Positions 48,901 to 58,929 of a stretch of DNA of 64,000 nt are shown piece by piece. This stretch comes from Karalla daura (taxonomy: Eukaryota > Chordata > Actinopteri > Chaetodontiformes > Leiognathidae): positions 24,390,673-24,454,672 of the forward strand of contig CM055196.1 in the NCBI GenBank assembly GCA_029224185.1. Reading direction: 5' to 3'. The notes below the pieces were generated by a model. The model was not told the DNA's origin, made no database searches, and saw nothing but the letters and a program-made list of their open reading frames with translations. A program made the position numbers and the translations under genes. Numbering within the stretch: the stretch's first letter is position 1; the number at the start of each line of letters is the position of its first letter.

Positions 48901-51900
48901 CATTTACTTTGTTTCATTCAACATTCAACAACATTCAACTTTTATTTATAACAGAGAACAGTTTACGATTAAATGAAGGATCTAAATACTTCCAGCGGTG
49001 GCTTCGGGCCTTGTGTCTGCGTGAACAGGGATGTTGACAGAAGACGCTGGGATTATATGCTCTGTGGGTGCACCTGCACCCACTGCGCTCAGGTGTGCAG
49101 TAGGTGGAAAAGCTGGGAAAATGTAAGAGCAGACACTCTTACATTTGAAACGTAAAATGTAGAAATATTTACATATTTTTTAATTTGGTTTTCCTAGTTT
49201 TGCAAACTGAATGTTTACCAAACACCTCAGTTAAATGTGTTAAATGTGTCCTGATTATGCAAGTTGTTGCCATCATCCTTTCAAAAAACACTAGACGTTT
49301 TAGGAAATTCCCCATAGCTCCCCATTCATTCTGCAGAGCCACAGTTTCTCATGTGTGTACTGTTACTAAGGTATTTGTTCACCTCATTACTGTTACAGAG
49401 GAGTCAGTGCAAGTCATGATCAAGATTTCTTTTATTTATTTATTTATTTTTTTTGTCATGTGCATTGTGAGAACACAGTGGAATGAACCTCATAATTGTG
49501 GTCAACTGACCCCTGAACCCTCCACACATGTTGACTTGTTTTCATTTCTCATGGGTTATTGGATCTGGACTGGATCTAGAACTGGATTTCAGGGTGTGTC
49601 AAAACCAATGCTGAGCTGAACTGAAGCTTCACTCATCCCACATTTTTGTCCCGCCTTTTAGAAACATGCAGCCACTCCACATTTTTTTGTCCAACTTTAC
49701 TTTTAAATTACTGCAGTAATTATTGCTGACCTGCATAGCAGAAAAACCTATTTGAGATTTCTTCTCTGAGAGAAAAAGCCCATTTGAAACATCCGTGTCC
49801 TCCTCCTTTCTTGTGTTTGGACTGAAAACACCTTCGTGTCGTATGATTAGGCCATGAGCCACGCATGAAATGTGACCATCAAGTGATCGTGTGTTTTCTC
49901 ACTTTTCTTTGCAGATTTGGATACGCATTTGTGTCCATTTACTGCTGTTCATCACGCTTGGGGTACACGCGAGTAAATTTGACGTCAACCCGGTGACAGA
50001 TGACATCTCTCGACTCTCTATTTTGGTAAGGACAACGACCCCGTGATCTCTGCTGAGCGCTGTATGCAACAATATAACGCACAATGGTCATGACGGCGGA
50101 ACATATTCAGAAAACCCATTTAATGCAAAGACCTGCAAAGGTTAATGGTGGCAAGCAGAAGAGGAAGGAAATGTTTTTTTATCTTGTATTGACAAAGAGG
50201 GTGGAAACTTTCCTTTGAGATTAACCGACAGGTATATTAACATTAGTCATTGTTCTGTAAAACACTATGCATGTCATTGCTCCAGAAGTGGATCCACTTT
50301 GTCTCCAATTTAACGTTGTGTCCTTTCTTCTTTATTACAGAGACAAAATATTCCTAAAGATTACAAAATTCCTGTACATTACATTCCACAAGAGCAGGTA
50401 AGGCTGGTTGCCGTTGGGCCTTTGAGTGTGGGAAATCTCGCACTCTGCACTCGATGAACTGTGATGAACTTGCACCGTGTTCAGGCTTATCTCATGTCTC
50501 TGATCTCCCTCTCTCTCTCCTCTAGGGTAAGATGTGTTGGGTAAAATTAAATGTCTTCTACTTGGAAGAGAGTTTAAAAGATTTAGCGCACAAGTTTGGA
50601 AACATTTCATCCAATAGAAAAGATATAAGCATATTCATCCAAATGCTCCAAGAACTGCGGCTCAACCTGGGGGCAGTGGTAAGTCTGGATTTTTCAGTGT
50701 AAACCTTTGATGCTTCTGTGTCGATGTTTGAAGTGTTATAAACTACTGATAATCAGCCTTAACTGGAGACACTGAACACTCTACGGGTGTCGAGGCTATT
50801 AGAGCTACAAAAACAATCATTTTTGTGGCTGATAAATCTGTCGATAAGGTTCTTAATTAATCAGTAAGTTGTTAGGTCAACAAAATGACACAAAAACTGT
50901 TAATTGTGTGTTTCACACTGGCCATGATCAGGTCTTTAAATGTCTTTTTTTGTCCTGTTTTCTCCTCTTGTTGCTCAGTGCTCTAATCTCCGTGCCCCTG
51001 CGCTTTAATGTCTTTGCAGGAACCGATCATGTACGAGTTTGAGTGCCACTACAGGGAAGAGCGGTGGCAGACGGGGCGATATTTTGACTTTGTCAAGGAT
51101 TTCCTCATAGCAGCACAGAACAAAGAAGATTCAGATGACTGCGAACCGCCGCCCTGTCCCACCACGCCAGAGACAGTACCCACAGAAAAACGGTGGAAAG
51201 GTGAACATGTGCTTTTTGTGCAGCCTGGGCAGTGAGATCTGCTGAGGATCTGTGCATGAAACTGTTATTACTCATCACTTCTATCATCTAGCTTCCTGCC
51301 ATTACAGTGAGCAGAGAAGGCTCACCTCTTTTCCTGATCTTCCAGATTCTTAGATAGATTCAGAGATAGTTACAGATCAGCTGGACTAATTTTGGAAGGC
51401 AACCCGCCATTGTGAAAATTGTTCTATCCTTGAGAAACTTGATCTGTGTCTGGGACACCTCATCATTTTTCCCATTAAACTGACACCTCCAGAAAAATTC
51501 CATAAACCTGGAACATTAACAATCAGAATAGAGTCAGAACAGTCACTCATTCCACTTGTGTTTTTTCTTTTTCAATAGCGTCAGACCTGAAACCATTTGC
51601 ATGGGTATTTTGCAGTAAATCAAATAGTTTTTAGGGGAAAATTGGTCCTGCTGAGATAAGAGGGCGCTTGATAACGCCAGAGATGAAGTTAGAACGTGTG
51701 GGTTTTATGATCAGCCGCCTCCTCAGGCATCCTGAGTGTTTAGCGCCCGCTGACGATGTAGGTCACACACACGTCCTCAGAGCTCGTCCACAGACTCAAA
51801 CCAGCCGCATTCCAGTCACAAGCTCACATCTCTCTGGACCATTGTGAACACCCTCTATTTAGGACAGATCTCTTGTGGCCATTTTGAGAAGCTTTTAGTC

Positions 51901-54900
51901 CAGGAACCATTATTTCTTCACAAGAACTTTGCAAGATAAAAACTCCAAATGGTCTCGGCGCTTCAGACGGCCCATTGAGACGCGGCTGAGTCACAGGACT
52001 GAGGGAAGATGTCCCCAGGCAGCGCATGTGAAAGGGAAGAAAAGGGCCGAAACCTGACTGTATACGTGTTGATTACAGAGCAATCTTCCAATCTTCCCAA
52101 GCGCTTGGCTTTTCTCTGCCAGAGTGGTCGGATCAGAGCTTTTATGTGTGTGTTTGCGAGGAGGGGTAAAAAAAAAAAACAGAAAGAAAGAAAGAAAAAG
52201 AAAAAAAACGACAGCGCTGAGTTGATGTTTTAGCACCACAACAATAAGGTTTTTTCATCGTGCAGCAGTGAAGCCCCATTTTCATCCCTCCTCTCACTCG
52301 CTCGTCACCTCTTCTAACCCCGAACTCTCCATCTCCCCTCTCCCTCCCTCTCGCTCCACAGAATCACCCACAGCCAGCAGTAAAGACTGTGCAACAGGCT
52401 GCAACACGCGTAAGTTTTGCAAATTGTCTGTACTACTGGAAAAACAAGTGTCACTTCTTGATCGGGGTGTAAAGCAGGTCCAGCTGGTGTGTCAGAGCGA
52501 GCGTCGGCTGTGGATTCTGTCCCTCTCTAAAGCAAGATGCCGACGTTTCCCAGCAGCAGATTAATGATGCTCTGCAGGGCAAATTCCTCAGCGCTGCCCG
52601 TGTCTCGTCTTGTGTGCAGCAGAAAGGCTTTTTCTGTAGCCGCCCGGTCGAGAGCCTCGCAGGGAGATGCATCTCACACATGCTCACCCTGACCTACGTC
52701 AGTGACACAGTCATTTAGACACAGAGTCATTTAAACTGCACATACATGATGTGGATAAATCATAAATGATAAACTGCACCTCAGTGGAAGGCAGCTGTAA
52801 CAACACCACTGTAATGATTCTTGATATCTGTTCTGAGCACAAGCAAAAGTTGGAATGTAATTTAATCTGACTTCAAACTGAAAATATGTTGTTTATTGTT
52901 TCTTCTCTTGCATGTTTGAACTTCACACAGATTGATGTATGTCCAGACTCTGAGAGGCTGTTTTCTCTGTTGTTTGAAAGCAGCCTGCCTGATTCCTGTC
53001 TCAAGTTAAATCTGAGCACAGTGCTCTATTGGCACGGGGCTAGTATCACCAGGGATTCCTCATACCTGCAGTTTGTAAACCATGATCAGCACAGTGAGGA
53101 TTTCACAGACTTTACCCCTAGATGAAGGTGTTGTTGCGGCTTTGCAGAGCTGCTGGAATTCTATTTTTCCCATTTTGTTCGTGCACCACATGCGTGACAT
53201 CGGTCATACTGTACATCAGAGTTGTGACATTCCCTGAAATCCCTTAGGACTAAAACCAACGTATGACCTCCATGTTGTACTGAAAAGATAGGGACTAGGG
53301 AACTGGTGAAAGTAGATGTGCAGAAGGAGGAGCATGGTTTATCCGGAGCAGTGGGTGTTGATGAGGGCGAATCTGAAGAGTTAAACCATCTGCACAAGTT
53401 TATGTACGACGTGCTGAGACTTTTCTACTTGAACACACTGGACCTGTGTTATATGGCATTATTCAGATGAACAAATACAGATGCTTACAGACTAATGAAT
53501 GAACTTATTTTACAAAAAAATAACTTTGTTTTCCTGCCCTGTTTGTCCCCCCCTGCAGCCAAAGCCCAGGGCCAGCTGACTGAGGTGATGGAGAGGAGTC
53601 TTCTCTCCTTACTCTTCATTCCACTTCTCGCCCTGGTGTTCCTGCTGGTGTGGAAGGTGAGCTGAGCTTTGACCCTCTGCTCGACTTCCTGAGCGGCTGC
53701 AGAGATATGAATCTTTGTGGCCTATTTTATAGTGGGGAGATACCGCTTTGTTCCCTGGAATTTATGAGAGCCGGTGACGGCCTTTCAACATGCTGCAGAT
53801 GCTTCGTCTATGTTGTTGTGCATCACAGCCAGAACCAGCAGCTTAAATACATGCACCACAGAGCATTTTATCTATTCTCCTTGTGGCTATTTTGTCCTGT
53901 GACTCCCAGAGGGACCACTAAAGTTTATCTGTCTCTATGTGAACAGGTCAGATCACGGAGGAACGAGGAGGATCTCCAACAGAATCCTGGAGAAGACGGA
54001 CTCTTCACAGGAACAGAAGGGACTGCACAACCACTAGACAATGAAATATCAGAAAAGTGAGATTTTTCTTCTCTTTGAAGTGTAAACATCATTTGAAACG
54101 TCAAATTTAGTATCATTTGATATGTTTCCGCCACTGCCGCCACGTTTTTACGTTATCGTGTGTGATGATCCTTAACCGTCATAATGAGAGAAACAGTGTT
54201 AGTGGTCATTAGTACTGTGAAGGCATCAGGCTTACTGAACCCTCAGTCTTCCCTCTGAGAGTCCAAGGAGTGCATCCTGGGATCATGGGTGCTACAGTAT
54301 TTACAGTACAGAGACGCGTTCATGTGTGAGCGTTCCCCTAGATTCAACAGAATGAATTAGTTTGTGCAGATAAATAGTCGTTTATGTTGCATGTACCTGT
54401 GCATCGTTATTTACTTTGAGACCAGTAATTGTTTGTTTGTCTATTATTGCATTTTTGCATTTTTTGTATTTTTGCACGTGCCTTTGGCAAGTTAATTTTG
54501 TTTCTTGAAAGTTTGGCTTTCCATAGCCATTTTCTTTCTTTTTAAGTATGTACTGTAAATATTATATATTGAAAATGTTCTATTTCTCACCTTGGGATTT
54601 TCAGTGGATTTTTTCGTCACTTGTATATTTTTTCACTGACTCACTATTTTGCACTGTGTGGTCACAAATAACAGGGAGATCACTCTTCCTACCGTATCTA
54701 TTCCTACCCCTTAACAACTCAGACACCATCTGGATTAGAATTTTAATATTTGGCAGACAGATTCATCACTCATAGAGGAACAACTGATTTGATTTTCACG
54801 CATTTCGGATTGTACGTTTTGCCACACGGGGCAGCACTATGGTTGAAAAATTATATTTGTGCCTATATCTCCAGAACTATTCGGCCCATCAATGTCAAAC

Positions 54901-55177
54901 TTGATCCAAATAAAGCAACACGGGTTGTTCAGTCGTGCCTCGGGGCTGAATGTATAATTCTAGTTCACTCATGTATTTGAGTGGTTTGGGAAACTGATGT
55001 ACCACTGTGAAAAGCCAGATTTGATTGAAGGTTAGAGGAAACCTGAAAAGGTTTTATGGCTTTATTTGACAGATGTTGACAAGAAAGTGAGCCAGCCTCA
55101 CATCTGCTTCCTCGTCTTCACATCTCCTCTCTCTGTCCAATTACAGAAACAAGTTGACCGTCATCGAAACAGTGTAA
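31650..55177 (+). CDS. kitlga: Kit ligand (stem cell factor), nine-exon gene, full coding span
   Basis: Kit ligand is a membrane-anchored four-helix cytokine that binds and dimerises the receptor tyrosine kinase Kit; it supports melanocytes, germ cells and blood cells. The exons at 31650-31664, 49915-50025, 50341-50397, 50526-50678, 51020-51200, 52362-52409, 53559-53656, 53947-54056 and 55147-55177 all have GT/AG borders and compatible phases and give 804 nt, a 267-aa protein. Domains are a signal peptide (1-24, cut after VHA), a cytokine domain (about 25-155), a stalk, a transmembrane helix (202-220) and a 47-residue tail. IPKDYKIPVHYIP and KFGNIS align with human PKDYMITLKYVP and KFSNIS. 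Human KITLG is 273 aa with the same exon plan and also encodes only MKKTQ in exon 1. The paralogue (a rather than b) is an inference; the family assignment is very secure. The start is chosen because MKKSK splices in phase 0 onto the signal-peptide exon. Confidence 0.93.
32531..32595. repeat. (TG)32 microsatellite in intron 1
   Basis: Perfect dinucleotide array about 870 bp after the exon 1 donor; a candidate length polymorphism near the promoter. Confidence 0.96.
33919..33946. repeat. (GT)14 microsatellite in intron 1
   Basis: Near-perfect GT array ending in TATGTGGGG. Confidence 0.93.
49915..50025 (+). CDS. kitlga: kitlga exon 2: signal peptide core and N-terminus
   Basis: The acceptor tttgcag precedes 37 codons and the donor ttg|gtaagg, phase 0 at both ends. 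It encodes the hydrophobic core (CVHLLLFITLGVHA) with a likely signal-peptidase site after Ala24, then the mature N-terminus up to SRLSIL. The segment NPVTDDIS parallels human NRVTNNVK. Human mature SCF starts EGICRNRV with Cys4; here the same stretch has no cysteine. Confidence 0.92.
50341..50397 (+). CDS. kitlga: kitlga exon 3: first helix/strand segment
   Basis: 19 codons between a tttattacag acceptor and cag|gtaagg, phase 0/0. It contains IPKDYKIPVHYIP, the best conserved stretch against human SCF (LPKDYMITLKYVP), a receptor-binding part of the cytokine. Confidence 0.95.
50526..50678 (+). CDS. kitlga: kitlga exon 4: central cytokine helices
   Basis: 51 codons, acceptor cctctag, donor gtg|gtaagt, phase 0/0. 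From MCWVKL onwards it aligns without gaps to human HCWISEM: Cys65 equals human Cys43, and NISS at Asn87 is the conserved N-glycosylation site (human NISE). The residue 46 positions after the first cysteine, Cys89 in human, is Ala111 here. Confidence 0.95.
51020..51200 (+). CDS. kitlga: kitlga exon 5: C-terminal helix and stalk start
   Basis: 60 codons plus one base (phase 0 in, 1 out), acceptor tctttgcag, donor aaag|gtgaac. FDFVKDFLIAAQ matches human IDAFKDFVVASE, and Cys153 in SDDC matches human Cys138 in SDC. It is about seven residues shorter than human between the two conserved cysteines. Two more cysteines (121 in FECHY, 158 in PPPC) have no obvious human counterpart. The frame stays open past the donor, but splicing here is needed to reach the membrane anchor. 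Confidence 0.93.
51201..52361 (+). other. kitlga intron 5
   Basis: 1,161 bp from gtgaac to ctccacag. Holds a purine-rich low-complexity patch (A runs and GAAA repeats, about 52168-52208) and a strong pyrimidine tract of over 60 bases before exon 6. No other feature seen. Confidence 0.8.
52362..52409 (+). CDS. kitlga: kitlga exon 6: short juxtamembrane cassette
   Basis: 48 nt after a long pyrimidine tract and ctccacag, with donor acgc|gtaagt; phase 1 at both ends. It encodes ESPTASSKDCATGCNT. In mammals exon 6 (28 codons) carries the main shedding site and is alternatively skipped to give membrane-retained SCF. This exon is much smaller but still symmetric, so skipping would keep the frame (K-A-K join). 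Assignment rests on position, phase and splice sites rather than sequence similarity. Confidence 0.8.
52410..53558 (+). other. kitlga intron 6
   Basis: 1,149 bp from gtaagt to ccctgcag. No additional exon with matching phase and no recognisable repeat was found. Confidence 0.8.
53559..53656 (+). CDS. kitlga: kitlga exon 7: transmembrane helix
   Basis: 98 nt, acceptor ccctgcag, donor aag|gtgagc, phase 1 in and 0 out. It encodes KAQGQLTEVMER followed by a hydrophobic helix (residues 202-220) ending in W-K at the cytosolic face, as human SCF ends its helix with YWKK. Confidence 0.93.
53657..53946 (+). other. kitlga intron 7
   Basis: 290 bp from gtgagc to gtgaacag; it happens to be open in one frame across to exon 8, but that frame is not the Kit-ligand frame from exon 7. 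Confidence 0.8.
53947..54056 (+). CDS. kitlga: kitlga exon 8: cytoplasmic tail
   Basis: 110 nt after atgtgaacag. The basic start VRSRRNEED and the end LDNEIS match the human tail (NEEDNEIS). The reading frame meets TGA at 54058-54060, but those bases lie in a consensus donor (GAAAA|GTGAGA, GT at 54057-54058). Splicing there with phase 2 into exon 9 gives a more human-like end. Without splicing the protein would stop at NEISEK. Confidence 0.88.
54057..55146 (+). other. kitlga intron 8
   Basis: 1,090 bp from gtgaga to aattacag. If retained, translation stops at once (TGA 54058-54060), and an AATAAA at 54909-54914 could end such a transcript. The stretch about 54765-54975 (tatatctccagaactattcggcccatcaatgt region) resembles an interspersed repeat seen in fish genomes; family unknown. 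Confidence 0.7.
55147..55177 (+). CDS. kitlga: kitlga exon 9: last ten codons and stop
   Basis: The acceptor ccaattacag is followed by a phase-2 continuation giving K-NKLTVIETV and TAA at 55175-55177. Human SCF also ends in valine (EFQEV), and this terminal valine is known to be needed for export of membrane SCF from the ER. That shared end is the main reason for preferring this exon over the TGA at 54058. Confidence 0.8.
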
Positions 55178-56161
55178 CACTTCTGCTCTTCAGCGTTCCT
55201 CAGCATAATTGGTGAGATTTTTCACATAACGTCAAGTCAAGTGTCAAAACAGTCTGCTCACAGGACTCTAAAGATTCCCCCCGCTCATCTGACTCCCACA
55301 GGGACTTACTCTTCTTCTCCTGTCGGTGTCCAAAGGTGATGACAAATGAACACAAGGCTGAATTCCATAATGAGATCTTCGAGGTGAAAAGGCCTGTTCT
55401 CGACTGCTCTCCAGACTCACGATGGCAGGCTCTCGGCTGCCGTGACTCACCTGGTTCAACCATGCCTGCTACCGTATGGATCATTTTGCCTTTCTTGTAA
55501 GACTGCATTGACCCCATGCTTTTGAAAAAGACAGATGTTAGTGGAGGAATGAAAACAAGTCCCTTATCGTCCCGTATCCCCCCCGCCCCCCCACTCCCGC
55601 CCCCCACTGGATTCTGTGGCTCCCCATGCATAATCCCCCAAAATCTGCTGCATCAAGAACTCACTGGGGGAACGCTTGATCCCCTCAGCACACTGCAACA
55701 GTCCGCCTGTGCTTTCTGGGCCCACAGAGAGTGACTGACACTGGTTATCTCTTGTATGAACTGAGGCATGAATTACTACCTCCGGTGACCCTCACATTTA
55801 CCACATCCTTCTGCAGTTTCCTCTTAGTCTGGGGTTTCCCAAAGGATATAATGTAAAACCATGTAGTTCCAGAGTGTAGTCACGTTGTCTGCTTTAGGCA
55901 TGTACCCACGGGGGTGTCTGATGTATTTATTTATTGGTGCGGCACGGAGCTGCTGCTTTTGATACAAATGAAATGTGTCAAGCGAACATGTAAGAGCACC
56001 ACCTAAAGAACAGTCTGTATGTTAACGCATTGTAAACCCAAAAAAGAAAAAAAAAAAAAAACACATTCTGAACAAGTTACATTTCTTCATGTGATGTGTG
56101 TATATATGATTTGGGTGATTTAGGTTGTATGAATGAATGACATGGAGTAACCCATGCACAC

Positions 56162-56194
56162 TGACACACACACACACACATATATATATATATT

Positions 56195-56226
<32 letters not shown>

Positions 56227-56257
56227 TTCATATATACATACATATATATATATATAA
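56162..56257. repeat. Compound (AC)n/(TA)n microsatellite in 3' UTR
   Basis: CA repeats alternate with TA repeats (tatatatatata, then acacacac, then tatata). Read in RNA it would be AU-rich and partly self-complementary. Confidence 0.9.
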
Positions 56258-56629
56258 TATAAATAAAATATGCTGCTTTGACTCATTTCCATTTAGATCA
56301 TTGAAATCTGCAATGACATTCTGCTGACGAGTATCAGGGACGACTTGTGTGGATCCAGGATTATTTTTTTATCTGTAAAGAGGTGGTGTTCAGAGCGTAG
56401 GTGTCAGACACGTGTAAGAAAAACAATGGGCCTCCCATAGTAAAATGTTAGCTCAACAATGCCTTTTTTTTTTTTACTTTACTCATCTTTATGCTTGCAA
56501 GGTGAATACTGTTACAGCCTTTTCTCTATGAATGAAAAACGCACTCGTGAAAAAATTTGTAAAAGGAAGAAACTTGGTTTGTAAAATGGAAAAGAATTAA
56601 GATTGAATATAAATGCAAATGCTGTATGA

Positions 56630-56635
56630 AATAAA
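56630..56635 (+). terminator. Candidate proximal poly(A) signal of kitlga
   Basis: AATAAA followed by an A run and then a G/T-rich stretch (gcttgagtgtcgctg). Would give a UTR of about 1.5 kb. Confidence 0.4.
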
Positions 56636-57880
56636 AAAAAATAACCGAGCTATCAAAGCTTGAGTGTCGCTGAACAACCCAGTAGCTCCAACCGTTTGCT
56701 CCTGTTCTCGCTCACTTTGCCTTTGTCCAGTATCAGTGTTGTGCTCACAGGATAAAGCAGATTATAGATGATCTGAGTATGCTAATCAGAGCATTTATCG
56801 ATACTAATGACATGCAGGAGGATGGTACCATGCTGACATCTTTCAGACATGCACCTTAGTCGTCTTCACCATCGAGGAAGCTCGCTGCATAGCACCTAAC
56901 TGTCTCAATTTTGCCTTAAAGTTGCGCCATAAATACGCTGATTACGATGCAAGATCTCCTCCAACTTTCACAGAACGGTGTAACTTTCAAAAAACCTCTG
57001 TGTGGTGAGTTATGAGTCGAGTCCCTAAGATCTTTACAAAGATTCCAACGAAAGGCAGGACATGTTTTACAAGTAGTGAATTCCGGGCCTGAGTTTGCTC
57101 CCTCCGCACGTATGTAGTTCCAGCAACTCCCCTTCAGGCTCATTGCAGCGCTCCATCAGTAGCCCCGCTGCCTCCTTTTCATTACGCAGCCTCAGATCTG
57201 ATGAGCTGGAGGAGCTCCCTGTCGCAGAGACAATAGATCTTAGCAGAAATGTGAGGAGGACCGAGTCCACAAAGCCTTCGCCCACATGCAAAGTAAATTA
57301 GATCAATCGTGGAGTAGAGGTGTCGAGATCCTTGTCAGAAGTGTTAGTGACACTCAGTGGAGAGGCAGGAGTGTGAACAGGGCACGCTGGCTGTGACCTT
57401 TCCCATCAGGCTGCCATGCTGTGGATAGCAGACAAGCAAAGTGGCAGAACACTTTATCTAGTTTGAGTATATCCATTATGTCTGTGGTCTTACATTGTAC
57501 CATGTTCAATCTTGGTTTTGTGCCTTGTTTGATTAGTGTGGTTGACTCTGTGTGTAAACGTTGAAAGCCTGTCCATGTTTCCGTGTAGCACCTGATAGTG
57601 GAGAGATCTTTTCAGGGGAGATTATTATCTCGCCGTAGATTCCACCCCAATAGATACCACCCCTTCTACCCAAGTCATGTACTTCTCTTTCAGAAGCAGT
57701 TTAGCTGGCTCGCCCTGTGCCCAGTAACGTTTGGGTCACGCATTACATTTTTAGCCTTTTTAACCTTATAGAAAAGACCTAAACCGGTAACTGCTTGTTT
57801 CATGTGTATTTGGGACTATATGTTGGGAATTTTTTTTCTTCTAGGACACAAGAGTATATTGAATCTTTGTTTAAACAACA

Positions 57881-58345
57881 TATACCACATTGGTGTTCTC
57901 ATAGTTCAGAGCAACAGTACCTTTCAGCTACAGCAGCTGGAATACTTTGGTGTGGTAAAGTATTGTTTGTTGTGTTGAACTTCCAATTTTATTTCTTTTT
58001 TTCTTTTGTTTTTTTTTCAATTCAAAAATGCATTTTTGAAGAACACTATTGTTTGATGGCGATGTATTACCTGTGCCATATTCTCTATGGCATCTTAGAG
58101 CTGAGTATGTGTTAGAAAAAGTATACCACATTGGTGTTCATATAGCCGACAGTACTTGTAGTAAGAATATCTGAAATTACTGGTGTGGTAAAGTACTGTT
58201 TTTTTTTGTTTTGTTTTGTTTTGTTTTTTTGTGTTTTTTTTTTTTAACTTGTAGCCATTTACTTCTATTCAAAATGCATTTTTGAACAATATCGGAGCGT
58301 ACTTTCTATGGCAGTTTAGACCTGAGACTTTCACTTTGAGCATCT
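57881..58345 (+). repeat. 241-bp imperfect tandem duplication in 3' UTR
   Basis: Copy 1 starts at 57881 and copy 2 at 58122, both with TATACCACATTGGTGTT. Shared blocks in the same order are this start, CAACAGTAC/CGACAGTAC, GGTGTGGTAAAGTA, a T-rich tract, a CAAAA(A)TGCATTTTTGAA palindrome and TCTATGGCA. The unit matches no repeat family that I recognise. The T-rich tract has expanded in copy 2 (58200-58247). Confidence 0.85.
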
Positions 58346-58898
58346 TTAGGTTTTTGCTTCTCTACATGAAGACTATTACATGCAGTGCCCAGTATTCTGA
58401 CAGAGACACGTGCTAGTCTAGCCACAAACCAACTAACAACCACGGTATGTTAAAATGTCAAAAGTTGCTTTTTATACATAGTCTATGGATATCTTGAGCT
58501 GCAACTGGTCTAAGCTGTGAACAGAAAAGCAAAAAAGCAAACAAAAAATAACATGGTCTCCCATTTTCCTGTCTTTGTGAGAGTCTGTCTGTCTGATGCG
58601 TGGAAGACAGAAACAGCAGTTCCATGCATCAGTCGAGAGAATGACTGCCCCTAAATACTGTCCCTCCATGGGTTGTTGTGTGGCCTGGGAGGGAGCAGAG
58701 CTGCGTCACAAACAGTTCTTTCGGGCAGGAGTGATCCAATCAAGCCGACTTCAGTGGGTGAATCAAATGGCTCTAGGCAGGAAATAAGTCTGGGTGCCAA
58801 AAAAGCAAATGTAATTATTGCCCAGTTGGTATTCTGGGTGAAAACTCTACTGTATTCTGTATTTTTGTATAAATGTAAAGAAACATATATGAGATATG

Positions 58899-58904
58899 AA
58901 TAAA
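58899..58904 (+). terminator. Candidate distal poly(A) signal of kitlga
   Basis: AATAAA with a G/T-rich element about 25-50 nt downstream (gacttgtgtctgtgtctgg), the best-formed poly(A) site after the stop codon. Confidence 0.5.
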
Positions 58905-58929
58905 GTACATGTATCCAAATGTTACTGAA

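Larger units (their letters stand above)
31665..49914 (+). other. kitlga intron 1 (18.25 kb)
   Basis: Begins gtaagtg and ends tttgcag. It contains a (TG)n of about 32 units (32531-32595), a weaker GT-rich patch (32809-32850), a second (GT)n (33919-33946), a TTTCTA-rich stretch (36021-36060), TTAGGGTTAGGG (36122-36133), short hairpins near 36720 and 46616 and a 228-codon open frame on the minus strand (41066-41752). No exon or intact mobile element is recognised. Much of it is complex, non-repetitive sequence and could hold enhancers, since first introns of Kit-ligand genes are large. Confidence 0.85.
50026..51019 (+). other. kitlga introns 2-4
   Basis: Introns of 315 bp (50026-50340), 128 bp (50398-50525) and 341 bp (50679-51019) separate exons 2 to 5. 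All have GT...AG ends and clear pyrimidine tracts; nothing else is seen in them. Confidence 0.88.
55178..58925 (+). other. kitlga 3' UTR (predicted extent)
   Basis: No coding exon is seen after the stop. Candidate poly(A) signals are AATAAA at 56262-56267, 56630-56635 and 58899-58904. The last has a TG-rich downstream stretch (ttgtgtctgtgtctgg) and would give a UTR of about 3.7 kb, in keeping with the multi-kilobase Kit-ligand 3' UTRs of other vertebrates. It holds a compound (AC)/(TA) tract (56162-56257) and a 241-bp tandem duplication. Confidence 0.55.

Noticed and set aside
51020..51235. Exon 5 read through to TGA at 51233 as a soluble C-terminus
   Set aside because: A good donor at 51201 and matching downstream exons encoding the stalk, transmembrane helix and tail make splicing the better model; readthrough remains possible only as a minor form.
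53650..54060. 136-codon open frame spanning intron 7 and exon 8
   Set aside because: Its exon 7 part is in the wrong frame for the transmembrane helix; only the portion from 53947 belongs to the gene.
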